From Stenotrophomonas sp. (GTDB lineage: Bacteria > Pseudomonadota > Gammaproteobacteria > Xanthomonadales > Xanthomonadaceae), in assembly GCA_003525885.1 (NCBI GenBank), contig DQIG01000036.1:1-25776 (forward strand): a stretch of 25,776 nucleotides of DNA. The letters are read 5' to 3'. Position numbers and translations under genes: made by a program. Positions 8,303-16,558 of this stretch are shown here, piece after piece (position 1 is the first letter of the stretch; every line of letters starts with the position of its first letter). The notes beneath the pieces were generated by a model. The model was not told the origin of the DNA, ran no database searches, and worked only from the letters and a program-made list of their open reading frames with translations.

Positions 8303-8778
8303 AGGCCATCTCCCGCTCGTTCGATCCGGGCCGCAAAACAGCCATAGGCGGCGTTGTGAGCATGAATGCAGGCAACACGCTGTTCGGCAAAGAGCGCAGC
8401 GATGCCTGCCTCCACCTCTCCCGACCCAGCCAGCAGCGCCCGCACCATCATGCCCTCATCATCGAATCCACGCAGCGACATCGTCCGACCGGCGAACACC
8501 GGCGGCAACCGATCGATCAACGGTTCGGGCGTCGACACGCCCTCGCGAACATATATCGCATGTGCGGTTCGATAGGGATTCGCCACGTCGTGGCTCGTGA
8601 AATTGATCAGCAGAACCCGCTCACCTTGCCGCGCATCTTCAAGGCTGGTGCGGCACGGAAAGCCGGAATGCGCATCGGCGACTACCATTCGTGCGCCGGA
8701 ACGTCTCAGTTCCGCGTCACTCATGAAGAAATAGGGGGCGAAATCACCTGCCTCCAAGCCAACGATTCGAAAAGACAC
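8299..8778 (-). CDS. DUF1203 family protein, coupled to ada
   Basis: This protein of about 159 residues resembles the DUF1203 family: FRIVGL near the N-terminus, then LSDAEL-like MSDAELRRSGAR, GFPCRTSLEDA, GERVLLINF, and a C-terminal HAHNAAYGCFAARIER. The biochemical function is unknown. The start is placed at the GTG at 8778 (VSFRIVGL) because AGGAG sits 7 nt upstream. A longer frame opens at 8823 but its first 15 codons lack family resemblance. The stop TGA overlaps the GTG start of ada by 4 bp, a sign of translational coupling. Co-expression with ada suggests, but does not show, a link to the alkylation response. The family call rests on recalled motifs. Confidence 0.75.
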   Translation of the reverse strand: MSFRIVGLEAGDFAPYFFMSDAELRRSGARMVVADAHSGFPCRTSLEDARQGERVLLINFTSHDVANPYRTAHAIYVREGVSTPEPLIDRLPPVFAGRTMSLRGFDDEGMMVRALLAGSGEVEAGIAALFAEQRVACIHAHNAAYGCFAARIERAGDGL

Positions 8779-9005
8779 TGCCACACTCCTGCCACGCTTC
8801 GCCCGAAGTTCTGCAGCACCCACGCCGCCCCCGCTTCCCGCACCTTGCTTTCAAACCGCTTTTTTGGGCATTGTCCCCAGGCGGCCACCCGCACCTTGCA
8901 TAGTAACACTATCGTCGCTATGCGCGCCCCGTCTGCGGGCCGGGGGGCACGGCAAAGTCGTGTACCCAAGTGCCTCAGCCCACCCGATGTAAGGATAGGA
9001 CACGC
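8779..9005. promoter_or_regulatory. Divergent leader between DUF1203-ada and atpH
   Basis: This 227-bp gap must carry promoters for both directions. On the plus strand TTGCAT (8896-8901) and TATGCG (8919-8924) are 17 bp apart and form a weak candidate promoter for the atp genes. They overlap an inverted repeat GCATAG/CTATGC. A 12-bp direct repeat CCCGCACCTTGC occurs at 8837-8848 and 8888-8899. AAGGATAGGA just before 9006 is the atpH ribosome-binding site. No clear promoter is seen for the minus-strand genes. There is no RNA gene or other gene in the gap. Confidence 0.35.
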
Positions 9006-9560
9006 GTGGAGAATTCCGGCGGCATCAAAGCCAGCTTGCAAGGGCGCTACGCTTCGGCGCTGTTTGACCTTGCCAGCGAGAACGGCGTCGTAACGAGCGT
9101 CGAGGGCGACCTCGACCGTATCGGCGCTGCGATCAAGGAAAACGGCGACCTCGCCGACCTGATTCGCAACCCCGAAATCAGCCGCAAGGCGGCCGGTGCG
9201 GCCATGGAGGCTGTTGCCGACGTGCTTGGCATCTCCGCCCTGACGAAGAACTTCGTCGGCGTGCTGGCGGCCAATCGCCGCCTTTCTGCGCTGCCCGAGA
9301 TCATTCGTGCCTTCGCCGCGATCGCCGCTGCCCAGCGCGGCGAGGCGACTGCCGAAGTCACCACCGCGCACCCGCTCAACGACGCTCAGGTCGAAGAGCT
9401 GCGCCAGAAGCTGGAACTGCGCGAGGGCCGCAAGATCAGCGTGAAGACCAGCGTTGACGCCGATCTGCTCGGCGGCCTGGTCGTCACCATCGGCTCCAAG
9501 CGCATCGACAGCTCGATCCGCACCCGTCTCAATTCGCTCGCCCAGGCCATGAAGGGCTAA
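9006..9560 (+). CDS. atpH: ATP synthase F1 delta subunit (alphaproteobacterial type)
   Basis: This 184-residue delta subunit (OSCP homologue) joins the peripheral stalk to the top of F1 by binding the N-termini of the alpha subunits on the cytoplasmic face of the membrane. The start is GTG at 9006 (VENSGGIKASLQGRYASALFDLA), with AAGGATAGGA upstream. The GRYASALFDLA opening and the C-terminal SVDADLLGGLVVTIGSKRIDSSIRTRL are family hallmarks. The sequence looks sphingomonad-like. The gene follows ada/DUF1203 rather than atpF, matching alphaproteobacteria, where the Fo genes are at another locus. It ends 13 bp before atpA. Its natural partners atpG/D/C of the same organism are missing because the sequence switches to another organism inside atpA. 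Confidence 0.94.
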   Translation: MENSGGIKASLQGRYASALFDLASENGVVTSVEGDLDRIGAAIKENGDLADLIRNPEISRKAAGAAMEAVADVLGISALTKNFVGVLAANRRLSALPEIIRAFAAIAAAQRGEATAEVTTAHPLNDAQVEELRQKLELREGRKISVKTSVDADLLGGLVVTIGSKRIDSSIRTRLNSLAQAMKG

Positions 9561-9573
9561 GAAAGGCACCACA

Positions 9574-11115
9574 ATGGACATCCGCGCCGCAGAAATCTCG
9601 AAGGTCATCAAGGACCAGATCGCCAATTTCGGCACCGAAGCCCAGGTTTCGGAAGTCGGTTCCGTGCTCTCGGTGGGTGACGGCATCGCCCGCATCCACG
9701 GCCTCGACAAGGTCCAGGCCGGCGAAATGGTCGAATTCGCCAACGGTGTGCAGGGCATGGCCCTCAACCTCGAAGCCGACAACGTCGGCGTCGTGATCTT
9801 CGGCTCGGACGCCGAGATCAAGGAAGGCGACAGCGTCAAGCGTACCAACACCATCGTCGACGTTCCCGTTGGCAAGGGCCTGCTGGGCCGCGTGGTGGAC
9901 GCTCTCGGCAACCCGATCGACGGCAAGGGCCCGATCGTCGCTGAAAAGCGCGCCCGCGTCGAAGCCAAGGCTCCCGGCATCATCCCGCGCAAGTCGGTGC
10001 ACGAACCCGTGCAGACCGGCCTGAAGGCGATCGACGCCCTCGTCCCCGTCGGCCGTGGCCAGCGCGAGCTGATCATCGGTGACCGCCAGACCGGCAAGAC
10101 CGCCATGGCGATCGATGCGGTGATCAACCAGAAGGGTACCGGCATCAAGTGCGTGTACGTTGCGATCGGCCAGAAGGCTTCGACCATCGCCAACATCGTG
10201 CGCAAGCTGGAAGAGAACGGCGCGCTGGCCCACACCATCGTGGTTGCCGCGACCGCTTCCGAATCGGCTGCCATGCAGTACATCAGCGCCTACTCGGGCT
10301 GCACCATGGGTGAGTACTTCATGGACCGCGGCGAAGACGCGCTGATCGTGTACGACGATCTGTCCAAGCAGGCTGTCGCCTACCGCCAGATCTCGCTGCT
10401 GCTGAAGCGCCCGCCGGGCCGTGAAGCCTATCCGGGTGACGTGTTCTACCTGCACTCCCGTCTGCTCGAGCGCGCTGCCCGCGTGTCCGAGGAATACGTC
10501 GAGAAGTTCACCGAAGGCAAGGTCACCGGCAAGACCGGTTCGCTGACCGCGCTGCCGATCATCGAAACCCAGGCTGGCGACGTGTCCGCCTTCGTTCCGA
10601 CCAACGTGATCTCGATCACCGACGGCCAGATCTTCCTGGAAACCGACCTGTTCAACGCCGGCATCCGCCCGGCCGTGAACGCAGGTATCTCGGTGTCGCG
10701 CGTTGGTGGCTCGGCCCAGACCAAGATCATCAAGAAGCTGTCGGGCGGCATCCGTATCTCGCTGGCCCAGTACCGTGAGCTGGCTGCGTTCGCGCAGTTC
10801 GCCTCGGACCTGGACGAAGCGACCCGCAAGCAGCTGGAACGTGGCCAGCGCGTCACCGAGCTGATGAAGCAGAAGCAGTACGCGCCGATGTCGATCGCCA
10901 ACCAGGCGCTGTCGATCTACGCCGTCAACGAGGGTTACCTCGACGACGTGCCGGTCAACAAGCTGCTGGCCTTCGAAGAAGGCCTGCACGCCCACTTCGC
11001 CAACACCCAGGGCGAGCTGATCAGCAAGGTCAACGCCACCGGCGGTTGGGACAACGACATCGAAGGTGCCTTCAAGAAGGGCATCGCCGAGTTCAAGACC
11101 ACCGGCAGCTGGTAA
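9574..11115 (+). CDS. atpA: ATP synthase F1 alpha subunit, hybrid of two lineages
   Basis: This 513-residue open frame encodes the non-catalytic nucleotide-binding alpha subunit of F1. It is intact but mosaic. Residues 1-159 (MDIRAAEISKVIKDQIANFG, VGDGIARIHGL, GIIPRKSVHEPVQTGLKAIDALVPV) are of alphaproteobacterial type. From Met178 on (MAIDAVINQKGTGIKCVYV through EFKTTGSW) it is of Xanthomonadaceae type, lacking the short insertion that alphaproteobacteria carry after INQK. Residues 160-177, including the P-loop GDRQTGKT (169-176), are shared by both. Leucine codons change with it: 6 CTC and 4 CTG before, 2 CTC and 24 CTG after. No frameshift or stop marks the join. The protein would fold in outline, but whether any cell contains it is doubtful. 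Confidence 0.95.
   Translation: MDIRAAEISKVIKDQIANFGTEAQVSEVGSVLSVGDGIARIHGLDKVQAGEMVEFANGVQGMALNLEADNVGVVIFGSDAEIKEGDSVKRTNTIVDVPVGKGLLGRVVDALGNPIDGKGPIVAEKRARVEAKAPGIIPRKSVHEPVQTGLKAIDALVPVGRGQRELIIGDRQTGKTAMAIDAVINQKGTGIKCVYVAIGQKASTIANIVRKLEENGALAHTIVVAATASESAAMQYISAYSGCTMGEYFMDRGEDALIVYDDLSKQAVAYRQISLLLKRPPGREAYPGDVFYLHSRLLERAARVSEEYVEKFTEGKVTGKTGSLTALPIIETQAGDVSAFVPTNVISITDGQIFLETDLFNAGIRPAVNAGISVSRVGGSAQTKIIKKLSGGIRISLAQYRELAAFAQFASDLDEATRKQLERGQRVTELMKQKQYAPMSIANQALSIYAVNEGYLDDVPVNKLLAFEEGLHAHFANTQGELISKVNATGGWDNDIEGAFKKGIAEFKTTGSW
10051..10104. other. Chimeric junction inside atpA (alphaproteobacterium to Xanthomonadaceae)
   Basis: The last clearly alphaproteobacterial codon is Val159 (10048-10050) and the first clearly xanthomonad codon is Met178 (10105-10107). 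Between them the protein is identical in both groups (GRGQRELIIGDRQTGKTA), so the join cannot be placed more finely by eye. Flanking gene order changes at the same point: priA-ada-atpH on one side; atpG-D-C, glmU and SMAG palindromes on the other. This is the usual signature of a misassembly at a conserved gene, or less likely a homologous recombination event. Confidence 0.85.
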
Positions 11116-11125
11116 TCGCGGTCCT

Positions 11126-11150
11126 GTAGAGCGGAGCCGCTGGCTCCGCT
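11126..11150 (+). repeat. SMAG-type palindrome in the atpA-atpG gap
   Basis: GTAG (11126-11129) is followed by a perfect 9-bp stem, AGCGGAGCC (11130-11138) and GGCTCCGCT (11142-11150), with loop GCT. A GTAG end plus short palindrome is the definition of the Stenotrophomonas maltophilia SMAG repeats, REP-like elements. It lies inside the atp operon, where it may stabilise or trim the mRNA. It supports a Stenotrophomonas-like origin of the right part. Confidence 0.75.
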
Positions 11151-11212
11151 GGACCAGATGACAAACGGTTGAACAACGCGGGGCAGCAGCCCCGCGCCAC
11201 GGGAAACAAGAG

Positions 11213-12076
11213 ATGGCAAGCGGACGCGAAATCAAAACCAAGATCAAGAGCGTGCAGAACACCCGCAAGGTGACGCGCGCCCTGGAAATGGTCTCGGCCT
11301 CCAAGATCCGCAAGGCGCAGGATCGGATGAAGACCTCGCGTCCGTACGCGCAGGCGATGAAGCAGGTGATCGGCCACCTGGCCCAGGCCAGTACCGATTA
11401 CCAGCATCCGTTCCTGGTCGAGCGCGAGCAGGTCAAGCGGGTCGGTTTCATCGTGATCTCCTCCGATCGCGGCCTGGCCGGCGGCCTGAACAACAACCTG
11501 TTCCGCAAGATGCTGGGCGAAGCCAAGGCATGGCAGGACAAGGGTGCCGAAGTGGACCTGGTGACCATCGGCCAGAAGGCATCGACCTTCTTCCGCCGCG
11601 TGAAGGTCAACATGGTCGGCAGCGTGACCCACATCGGCGACGTGCCTAAGCTGGAATCGCTGATCGGTGTGATCAAGGTCATGCTCGACGCCTTCACCGA
11701 AGGCAAGGTCGACCGCGTGTACCTGGTCTACAACCGCTTCGTGAACACCATGACGCAGAAGGCCAGCTTCGATCAGCTGCTGCCGCTGCCGCCGGCTGAG
11801 AAGCAGGTCGCTCACCACGACTGGGATTACCTGTACGAACCCGATGCCGCGACCGTGCTGGAGCACGTGATGACGCGTTACATCGAGTCGCTGGTATACC
11901 AGGCACTGCTGGAAAACGTCGCCTCCGAGCATGCCGCACGCATGGTCGCGATGAAGGCGGCGAGCGACAACGCCAACAAGCTGATCGGCGAACTGCAGCT
12001 CGTCTACAACAAGGCGCGCCAGGCAGCGATCACCCAGGAAATCTCCGAAATCGTCGGCGGCGCGGCAGCAGTCTGA
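11213..12076 (+). CDS. atpG: ATP synthase F1 gamma subunit
   Basis: This 287-residue gamma subunit forms the central rotor shaft linking the c-ring to the catalytic head of F1. The N-terminal helix MASGREIKTKIKSVQNTRKV and the C-terminal helix with DNANKLIGELQLVYNKARQA (coiled-coil shaft) are family signatures, with SSDRGLAGGLNNN between. The sequence is of gammaproteobacterial, Xanthomonadaceae-like type. It starts at the ATG at 11213, 97 bp after atpA; the gap holds a SMAG palindrome and a second GC-rich hairpin (GCGGGGC...GCCCCGC). It is followed by atpD after 38 bp, so it is an ordinary member of the atp operon. Confidence 0.96.
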   Translation: MASGREIKTKIKSVQNTRKVTRALEMVSASKIRKAQDRMKTSRPYAQAMKQVIGHLAQASTDYQHPFLVEREQVKRVGFIVISSDRGLAGGLNNNLFRKMLGEAKAWQDKGAEVDLVTIGQKASTFFRRVKVNMVGSVTHIGDVPKLESLIGVIKVMLDAFTEGKVDRVYLVYNRFVNTMTQKASFDQLLPLPPAEKQVAHHDWDYLYEPDAATVLEHVMTRYIESLVYQALLENVASEHAARMVAMKAASDNANKLIGELQLVYNKARQAAITQEISEIVGGAAAV

Positions 12077-12114
12077 CCGCGTTCGTTCAAAGCACACATT
12101 TAGAGGATGCAGCA

Positions 12115-13521
<1,407 letters not shown>

Positions 13522-13528
13522 TCCGGGA

Positions 13529-13550
13529 CGGGCGGGAGCGATCCTGCCCG
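13529..13550 (+). other. Hairpin with GNRA tetraloop after atpD
   Basis: CGGGCGGGA (13529-13537) pairs with TCCTGCCCG (13542-13550), nine pairs including one G-U, closed by the tetraloop GCGA (13538-13541). It begins 7 nt after the atpD stop. No T run follows. It is a plausible mRNA-stabilising or processing element that sets relative atpD and atpC expression; a second GC-rich inverted structure lies at about 13556-13590. Confidence 0.5.
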
Positions 13551-13634
13551 ACCTGACGCCGGCGCCGGGCAGCCGCCCGCGCCGGTGGACCCCCACGGTG
13601 GCATTGCGCCGCCGCGAACAGCGAAGAGATTTGC

Positions 13635-14057
13635 ATGAGCACGATCCGTTGCGACATCGTCAGCGCCGAGCAGGAAATCTTCCGTGGCGAAGCGACCCTG
13701 GTCGTGGCCACCGGTGAGCTGGGCGAACTGGGCATCGCGCCCAAGCACGCGCCGCTGATCACCCGCCTGAAGCCGGGCAAGGTGGTGGTGACCACGCCGA
13801 ACGGCGAGCAGCTGGATTTCGCCATCTCCGGCGGCATCCTGGAAGTGCAGCCGCAGGTAGTGACCGTGCTGGCCGACACTGCGATCCGCGCGCAGGACAT
13901 CGACGAAGCCTCGGTCCGCAAGGCCAAGGAAGAAGCCGAGCGCATCCTGGCCAACCGCGGCGAAGCGATGGAAGTGGCCGAAGCCCAGCAGAAGCTGGCT
14001 GAAGCCGTCGTCCAGCTGCAGGCGCTGGAGCGCCTGCGCAAGAATCTCAAGCACTGA
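13635..14057 (+). CDS. atpC: ATP synthase F1 epsilon subunit
   Basis: This 140-residue epsilon subunit sits on the rotor stalk and inhibits wasteful ATP hydrolysis. The N-terminal beta-sandwich shows MSTIRCDIVSAEQEIFRGEA, GELGIAPKHAPLITRLKPG and ISGGILEVQPQVVTVLADTA. The C-terminal part (about 90-140) is the two-helix regulatory arm, rich in Ala, Glu and Lys. It starts at the ATG at 13635 with GAAGAG upstream. It is the last atp gene and is followed 22 bp later by a strong terminator. Confidence 0.95.
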   Translation: MSTIRCDIVSAEQEIFRGEATLVVATGELGELGIAPKHAPLITRLKPGKVVVTTPNGEQLDFAISGGILEVQPQVVTVLADTAIRAQDIDEASVRKAKEEAERILANRGEAMEVAEAQQKLAEAVVQLQALERLRKNLKH

Positions 14058-14079
14058 GGTTCGCGCTGCACCCACGAGA

Positions 14080-14107
14080 ACGCCGGCCCTGTGCCGGCGT
14101 TTTTGTT
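14080..14107 (+). terminator. Intrinsic terminator of the atp operon
   Basis: ACGCCGGC (14080-14087) and GCCGGCGT (14093-14100) form a perfect 8-bp stem with loop CCTGT, followed directly by TTTTGTTTG. This is a classic rho-independent terminator just after atpC. Confidence 0.9.
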
Positions 14108-14162
14108 TGTCCATCCCGTGCGCATGGTCCCGGGCCGGATCGAGCGCCGCAGGCCACGTGCG

Positions 14163-14549
14163 TCAGCGATACACCACGTGCCGCAGCAGCAGGAAGGAAA
14201 TCACGGCCAGGCCACCTTCCACCAGCGGCTTGGCCAGCCAGGCGTACTGCAGGCCCAATGCATGGTCGGCGCCCGAGACCAGCAGCGTGCTGGCGGTGGT
14301 GAGCAGCAGCCACACCGGCAGGAAGCGTGCGAAGCGTCGCCAGCCCAGCCGTTGCTCGCCGTCGGCGGTGGCGAAGGTGATTCGCCCGTTCAACCAGAAA
14401 CCCAGCAGCATGCCGGCCAGGCGCCCAGCCAGGTTGCCCGGCACCACGGGCAGGCCGGCCGCCGTGACCAGCACGAACACCGCCCAGTCGAGCAGCAGTT
14501 GCAGCACGCCGATGATGAGGTAGGCGCTTCCCTGGCGGAGCAGGCTCAT
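14163..14549 (-). CDS. GtrA-like small membrane protein
   Basis: This 128-residue, very hydrophobic protein has about four membrane segments (roughly residues 8-30, 37-55, 72-92 and 101-122). It fits the GtrA/DPMS family, small integral proteins thought to help move polyprenyl-linked sugars across the inner membrane. The segment GRLAGMLLGFWLNGRITF is the family's most recognisable stretch. It starts at the ATG at 14549. It is convergent with the atp operon and divergent from glmU, with 83 bp between the starts. No glycosyltransferase gene is adjacent, so which glycan it serves is unknown. Confidence 0.8.
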   Translation of the reverse strand: MSLLRQGSAYLIIGVLQLLLDWAVFVLVTAAGLPVVPGNLAGRLAGMLLGFWLNGRITFATADGEQRLGWRRFARFLPVWLLLTTASTLLVSGADHALGLQYAWLAKPLVEGGLAVISFLLLRHVVYR

Positions 14550-14595
14550 GGTCGGAGTGAGGGCGGGCAGGTCCCCATGTTAACGGCCTACGCTC

Positions 14596-14601
14596 TAGAA
14601 T
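14596..14601 (+). promoter_or_regulatory. Candidate -10 box for glmU
   Basis: TAGAAT lies 31 bp before the glmU ATG. The same hexamer in a similar CTAGAAT context is found at the same distance before glmS. No convincing -35 box is seen 16-18 bp upstream, so the call is tentative. Confidence 0.4.
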
Positions 14602-14632
14602 CATCGGCAACGAACCACGGATTGCCGCTCCC

Positions 14633-16000
14633 ATGACCCAAGCTCTGCACGTCATCATCCTCGCCGCCGGCGCCGGCAAGCGCATGAAGTCGGTATTGCC
14701 GAAGGTGCTGCAACCGATCGCCGGCCAACCGATGCTGGCGCACGTGATCGATGCGGCCCGCGAGCTGCATCCGGCGGCCATCCACGTGGTTTACGGCCAT
14801 GGTGGCGAGGCGGTGCGGCAGTACTTCGCCGACCAGCCCGATCTGCAATGGGCCGAGCAGGCGCAGCAGCTCGGTACCGGGCACGCCGTCGCGCAGGCGA
14901 TGCCGCAGGTTCCCGATGCGGTGCAGGTGCTGGTGCTGTACGGGGATGTGCCGCTGATCCGCGCACAGACCCTGCGCGACCTTCTGGCGCAGCCGGGGCG
15001 ATTGGCCGTGCTGGTGGCCGACGTCGATGACCCGGCCGGTTATGGCCGCGTGCTGCGCGATGCAGAAGGCAAGGTAGGCGCGATCGTCGAGCAGAAGGAC
15101 GCCACGGACGACCAGCTGCGCGTGCGCACGATCAACACCGGCATCATCGCCGCGGAGTCGACCGCGCTGCGCCGATGGCTGTCGCAGCTGTCCAACAGCA
15201 ACGCGCAGGGCGAGTACTACCTCACCGATGTGTTCGCGTTCGCCGCGCATGAGTACACCCCGGCCGAGATGGCGCTGGTCGCCGATGCACAGGAGGCGGA
15301 GGGGGCGAATGATCCGTGGCAGCTGTCGCAGCTGGAGCGCGCCTGGCAGCGGCGTGCGGTGCGTGCGCTGTGCGCACAGGGCGCGCGCGTGCGCGACCCG
15401 GCACGCCTGGATATCCGTGGCACCGTCACCGTGGGCAGCGACGTGCTGATCGATGTCGACGTTGTTCTTGAAGGCAACATCGTGCTTGGTGACGGCGTCA
15501 CCGTAGGCCCGTTCAACCGCCTGAAGGACGTCAATCTCGGTCCTGGCACCGAAGTGCGCGCGCACTGCGATCTGGAAGGCGTGGTTACCGAAGGGGCCGC
15601 GCAGATCGGCCCGTTCGCGCGGCTGCGCCCAGGCACCGTGCTGGCCGATGGCGTGCACGTCGGCAACTTCGTCGAGACCAAGAAGGTCACCCTCGGCGTC
15701 GGCAGCAAGGCGAACCATCTCACCTACTTGGGTGACGCAGTGATCGGCAGCAGGGTGAACATCGGTGCCGGCACCATCACCTGCAACTACGACGGTGTGA
15801 ACAAGTCGACCACCACCATCGGCGACAACGCGTTCATCGGTTCCAACAGTTCGCTGGTAGCGCCGCTGACCATCGGTGACGGCGCGACCATCGCCGCCGG
15901 TTCGGTCATCACCCGCAACGCGCCGGACGGCAAGCTGACACTGGCACGTGCACGACAGGAAACCATCGATGGCTGGAAGCGCCCGATCAAGAAGTCCTGA
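14633..16000 (+). CDS. glmU: Bifunctional GlmU: GlcN-1-P acetyltransferase / UDP-GlcNAc pyrophosphorylase
   Basis: This 455-residue cytoplasmic enzyme makes UDP-GlcNAc, the precursor of peptidoglycan and lipopolysaccharide. It acetylates glucosamine-1-phosphate and then transfers UMP. The N-terminal nucleotidyltransferase domain shows LAAGAGKRMKSVLPK (about 10-24) and GTGHAVAQA. The C-terminal left-handed beta-helix has hexapeptide repeats (GDGVTVGPFNRLK, IGPFARLRPGT, VGNFVETKK, and NIGAGTITCNYDG with its acetyl-CoA site). Length is exactly typical. It starts at the ATG at 14633. A GNAT gene overlaps its last codons. glmS, which acts earlier in the same pathway, lies 8.5 kb downstream beyond the transporter operon. 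Confidence 0.97.
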   Translation: MTQALHVIILAAGAGKRMKSVLPKVLQPIAGQPMLAHVIDAARELHPAAIHVVYGHGGEAVRQYFADQPDLQWAEQAQQLGTGHAVAQAMPQVPDAVQVLVLYGDVPLIRAQTLRDLLAQPGRLAVLVADVDDPAGYGRVLRDAEGKVGAIVEQKDATDDQLRVRTINTGIIAAESTALRRWLSQLSNSNAQGEYYLTDVFAFAAHEYTPAEMALVADAQEAEGANDPWQLSQLERAWQRRAVRALCAQGARVRDPARLDIRGTVTVGSDVLIDVDVVLEGNIVLGDGVTVGPFNRLKDVNLGPGTEVRAHCDLEGVVTEGAAQIGPFARLRPGTVLADGVHVGNFVETKKVTLGVGSKANHLTYLGDAVIGSRVNIGAGTITCNYDGVNKSTTTIGDNAFIGSNSSLVAPLTIGDGATIAAGSVITRNAPDGKLTLARARQETIDGWKRPIKKS

Positions 16001-16502
16001 GCCACGGGCTCCAAGCGCCGATGAACTCGGCGTGCTGCCGGGGATCGAACAACGCGCGGGCGAGCTGTTGAAGGGCCATGAGGCCTATCCGGTGTTTGCC
16101 GGTCATGGCCTGGACCTGCCGACGCTGCAGGAAGGCCTTGAGCGCGGGCAGCTGTGGGTGGTGGATGCTGCTGACGGCGACATTGCCGGCTACCTGCTGG
16201 CGGGCGCACTGGCAGACGAGTTCCATGTGTTGCAGATGGATGTGGACCCCGCACATGCGCGGCAGGGTCATGGGCGCGCGTTGTTGCGCCATGCGCTGAC
16301 ACAGGCCCGGGCAGGTGCTCATCGCTCGGCTGTGCTGACCACCTTGTCCGACGTGCCGTGGAATGCGGCCTTCTATGCCAGCGAAGGGTTCGTCATCGTG
16401 CCGGAAGCAGAGTGGGGTGCGGGTCTGCGCGCAGTGATGGCCGAAGAGGCCGCGCTGGGGTTTCCGATGCACCTGCGGGTGGCGATGCGGCGCATCTGGT
16501 AG
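15969..16502 (+). CDS. GNAT-family N-acetyltransferase overlapping glmU
   Basis: This protein of about 177 residues has a GNAT fold. VLQMDVDPAHARQGHGRALLRHA is the beta4/motif A region, with the acetyl-CoA pyrophosphate loop RQGHGRAL, and WNAAFYASEGFVIV is the motif B region. The substrate is unknown. The start is placed at the ATG at 15969, which overlaps the end of glmU by 32 bp in another frame; no clear start lies after the glmU stop, so translational coupling is likely. The first about 18 residues (Ser/Arg/Pro-rich) are unlike a GNAT core and partly reflect the overlap. The stop codon TAG forms part of the GTAG of a SMAG element. Confidence 0.8.
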   Translation: MAGSARSRSPEPRAPSADELGVLPGIEQRAGELLKGHEAYPVFAGHGLDLPTLQEGLERGQLWVVDAADGDIAGYLLAGALADEFHVLQMDVDPAHARQGHGRALLRHALTQARAGAHRSAVLTTLSDVPWNAAFYASEGFVIVPEAEWGAGLRAVMAEEAALGFPMHLRVAMRRIW

Positions 16503-16545
16503 TTGCCGACCCTGGTCGGCACATCCACGCATGGCGCGGATCTAC
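16499..16545. repeat. Inverted pair of SMAG palindromes between convergent genes
   Basis: The first unit has GTAG at 16499-16502 and the stem TGCCGACC (16504-16511)/GGTCGGCA (16514-16521). The second unit is inverted: stem ATCCACGC (16523-16530)/GCGCGGAT (16534-16541) with one mismatch, ending in CTAC (16542-16545), the complement of GTAG. The pair fills the gap between the GNAT gene and the kinase gene and could act as a two-way transcription end or mRNA stabiliser. Its form is typical of Stenotrophomonas dimers. Confidence 0.75.
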
Positions 16546-16558
16546 CCGATCGGCCCGC

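Noticed and set aside
8837..8899. 12-bp direct repeat CCCGCACCTTGC in the atpH leader as a regulator site
   Set aside because: Only two copies 51 bp apart in a GC-rich leader, with no dyad or known motif, so there is no basis for naming a function.
8721..10283. A 520-codon minus-strand open frame spanning atpH, atpA and the leader
   Set aside because: It covers coding sequence of two certain genes and an intergenic region, with no domain and no start signal.
9574..11115. Frameshift or pseudogene at the atpA junction
   Set aside because: The frame is continuous over 513 codons with all key motifs and normal length; the mosaic is in origin, not in integrity.
9529..11313. A 594-codon open frame on the minus strand opposite atpA
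   Set aside because: It is antisense to a certain gene, rich in His, Gly, Asp and Arg as such GC-rich shadows are, and has no recognisable domain. It also runs across the lineage junction.
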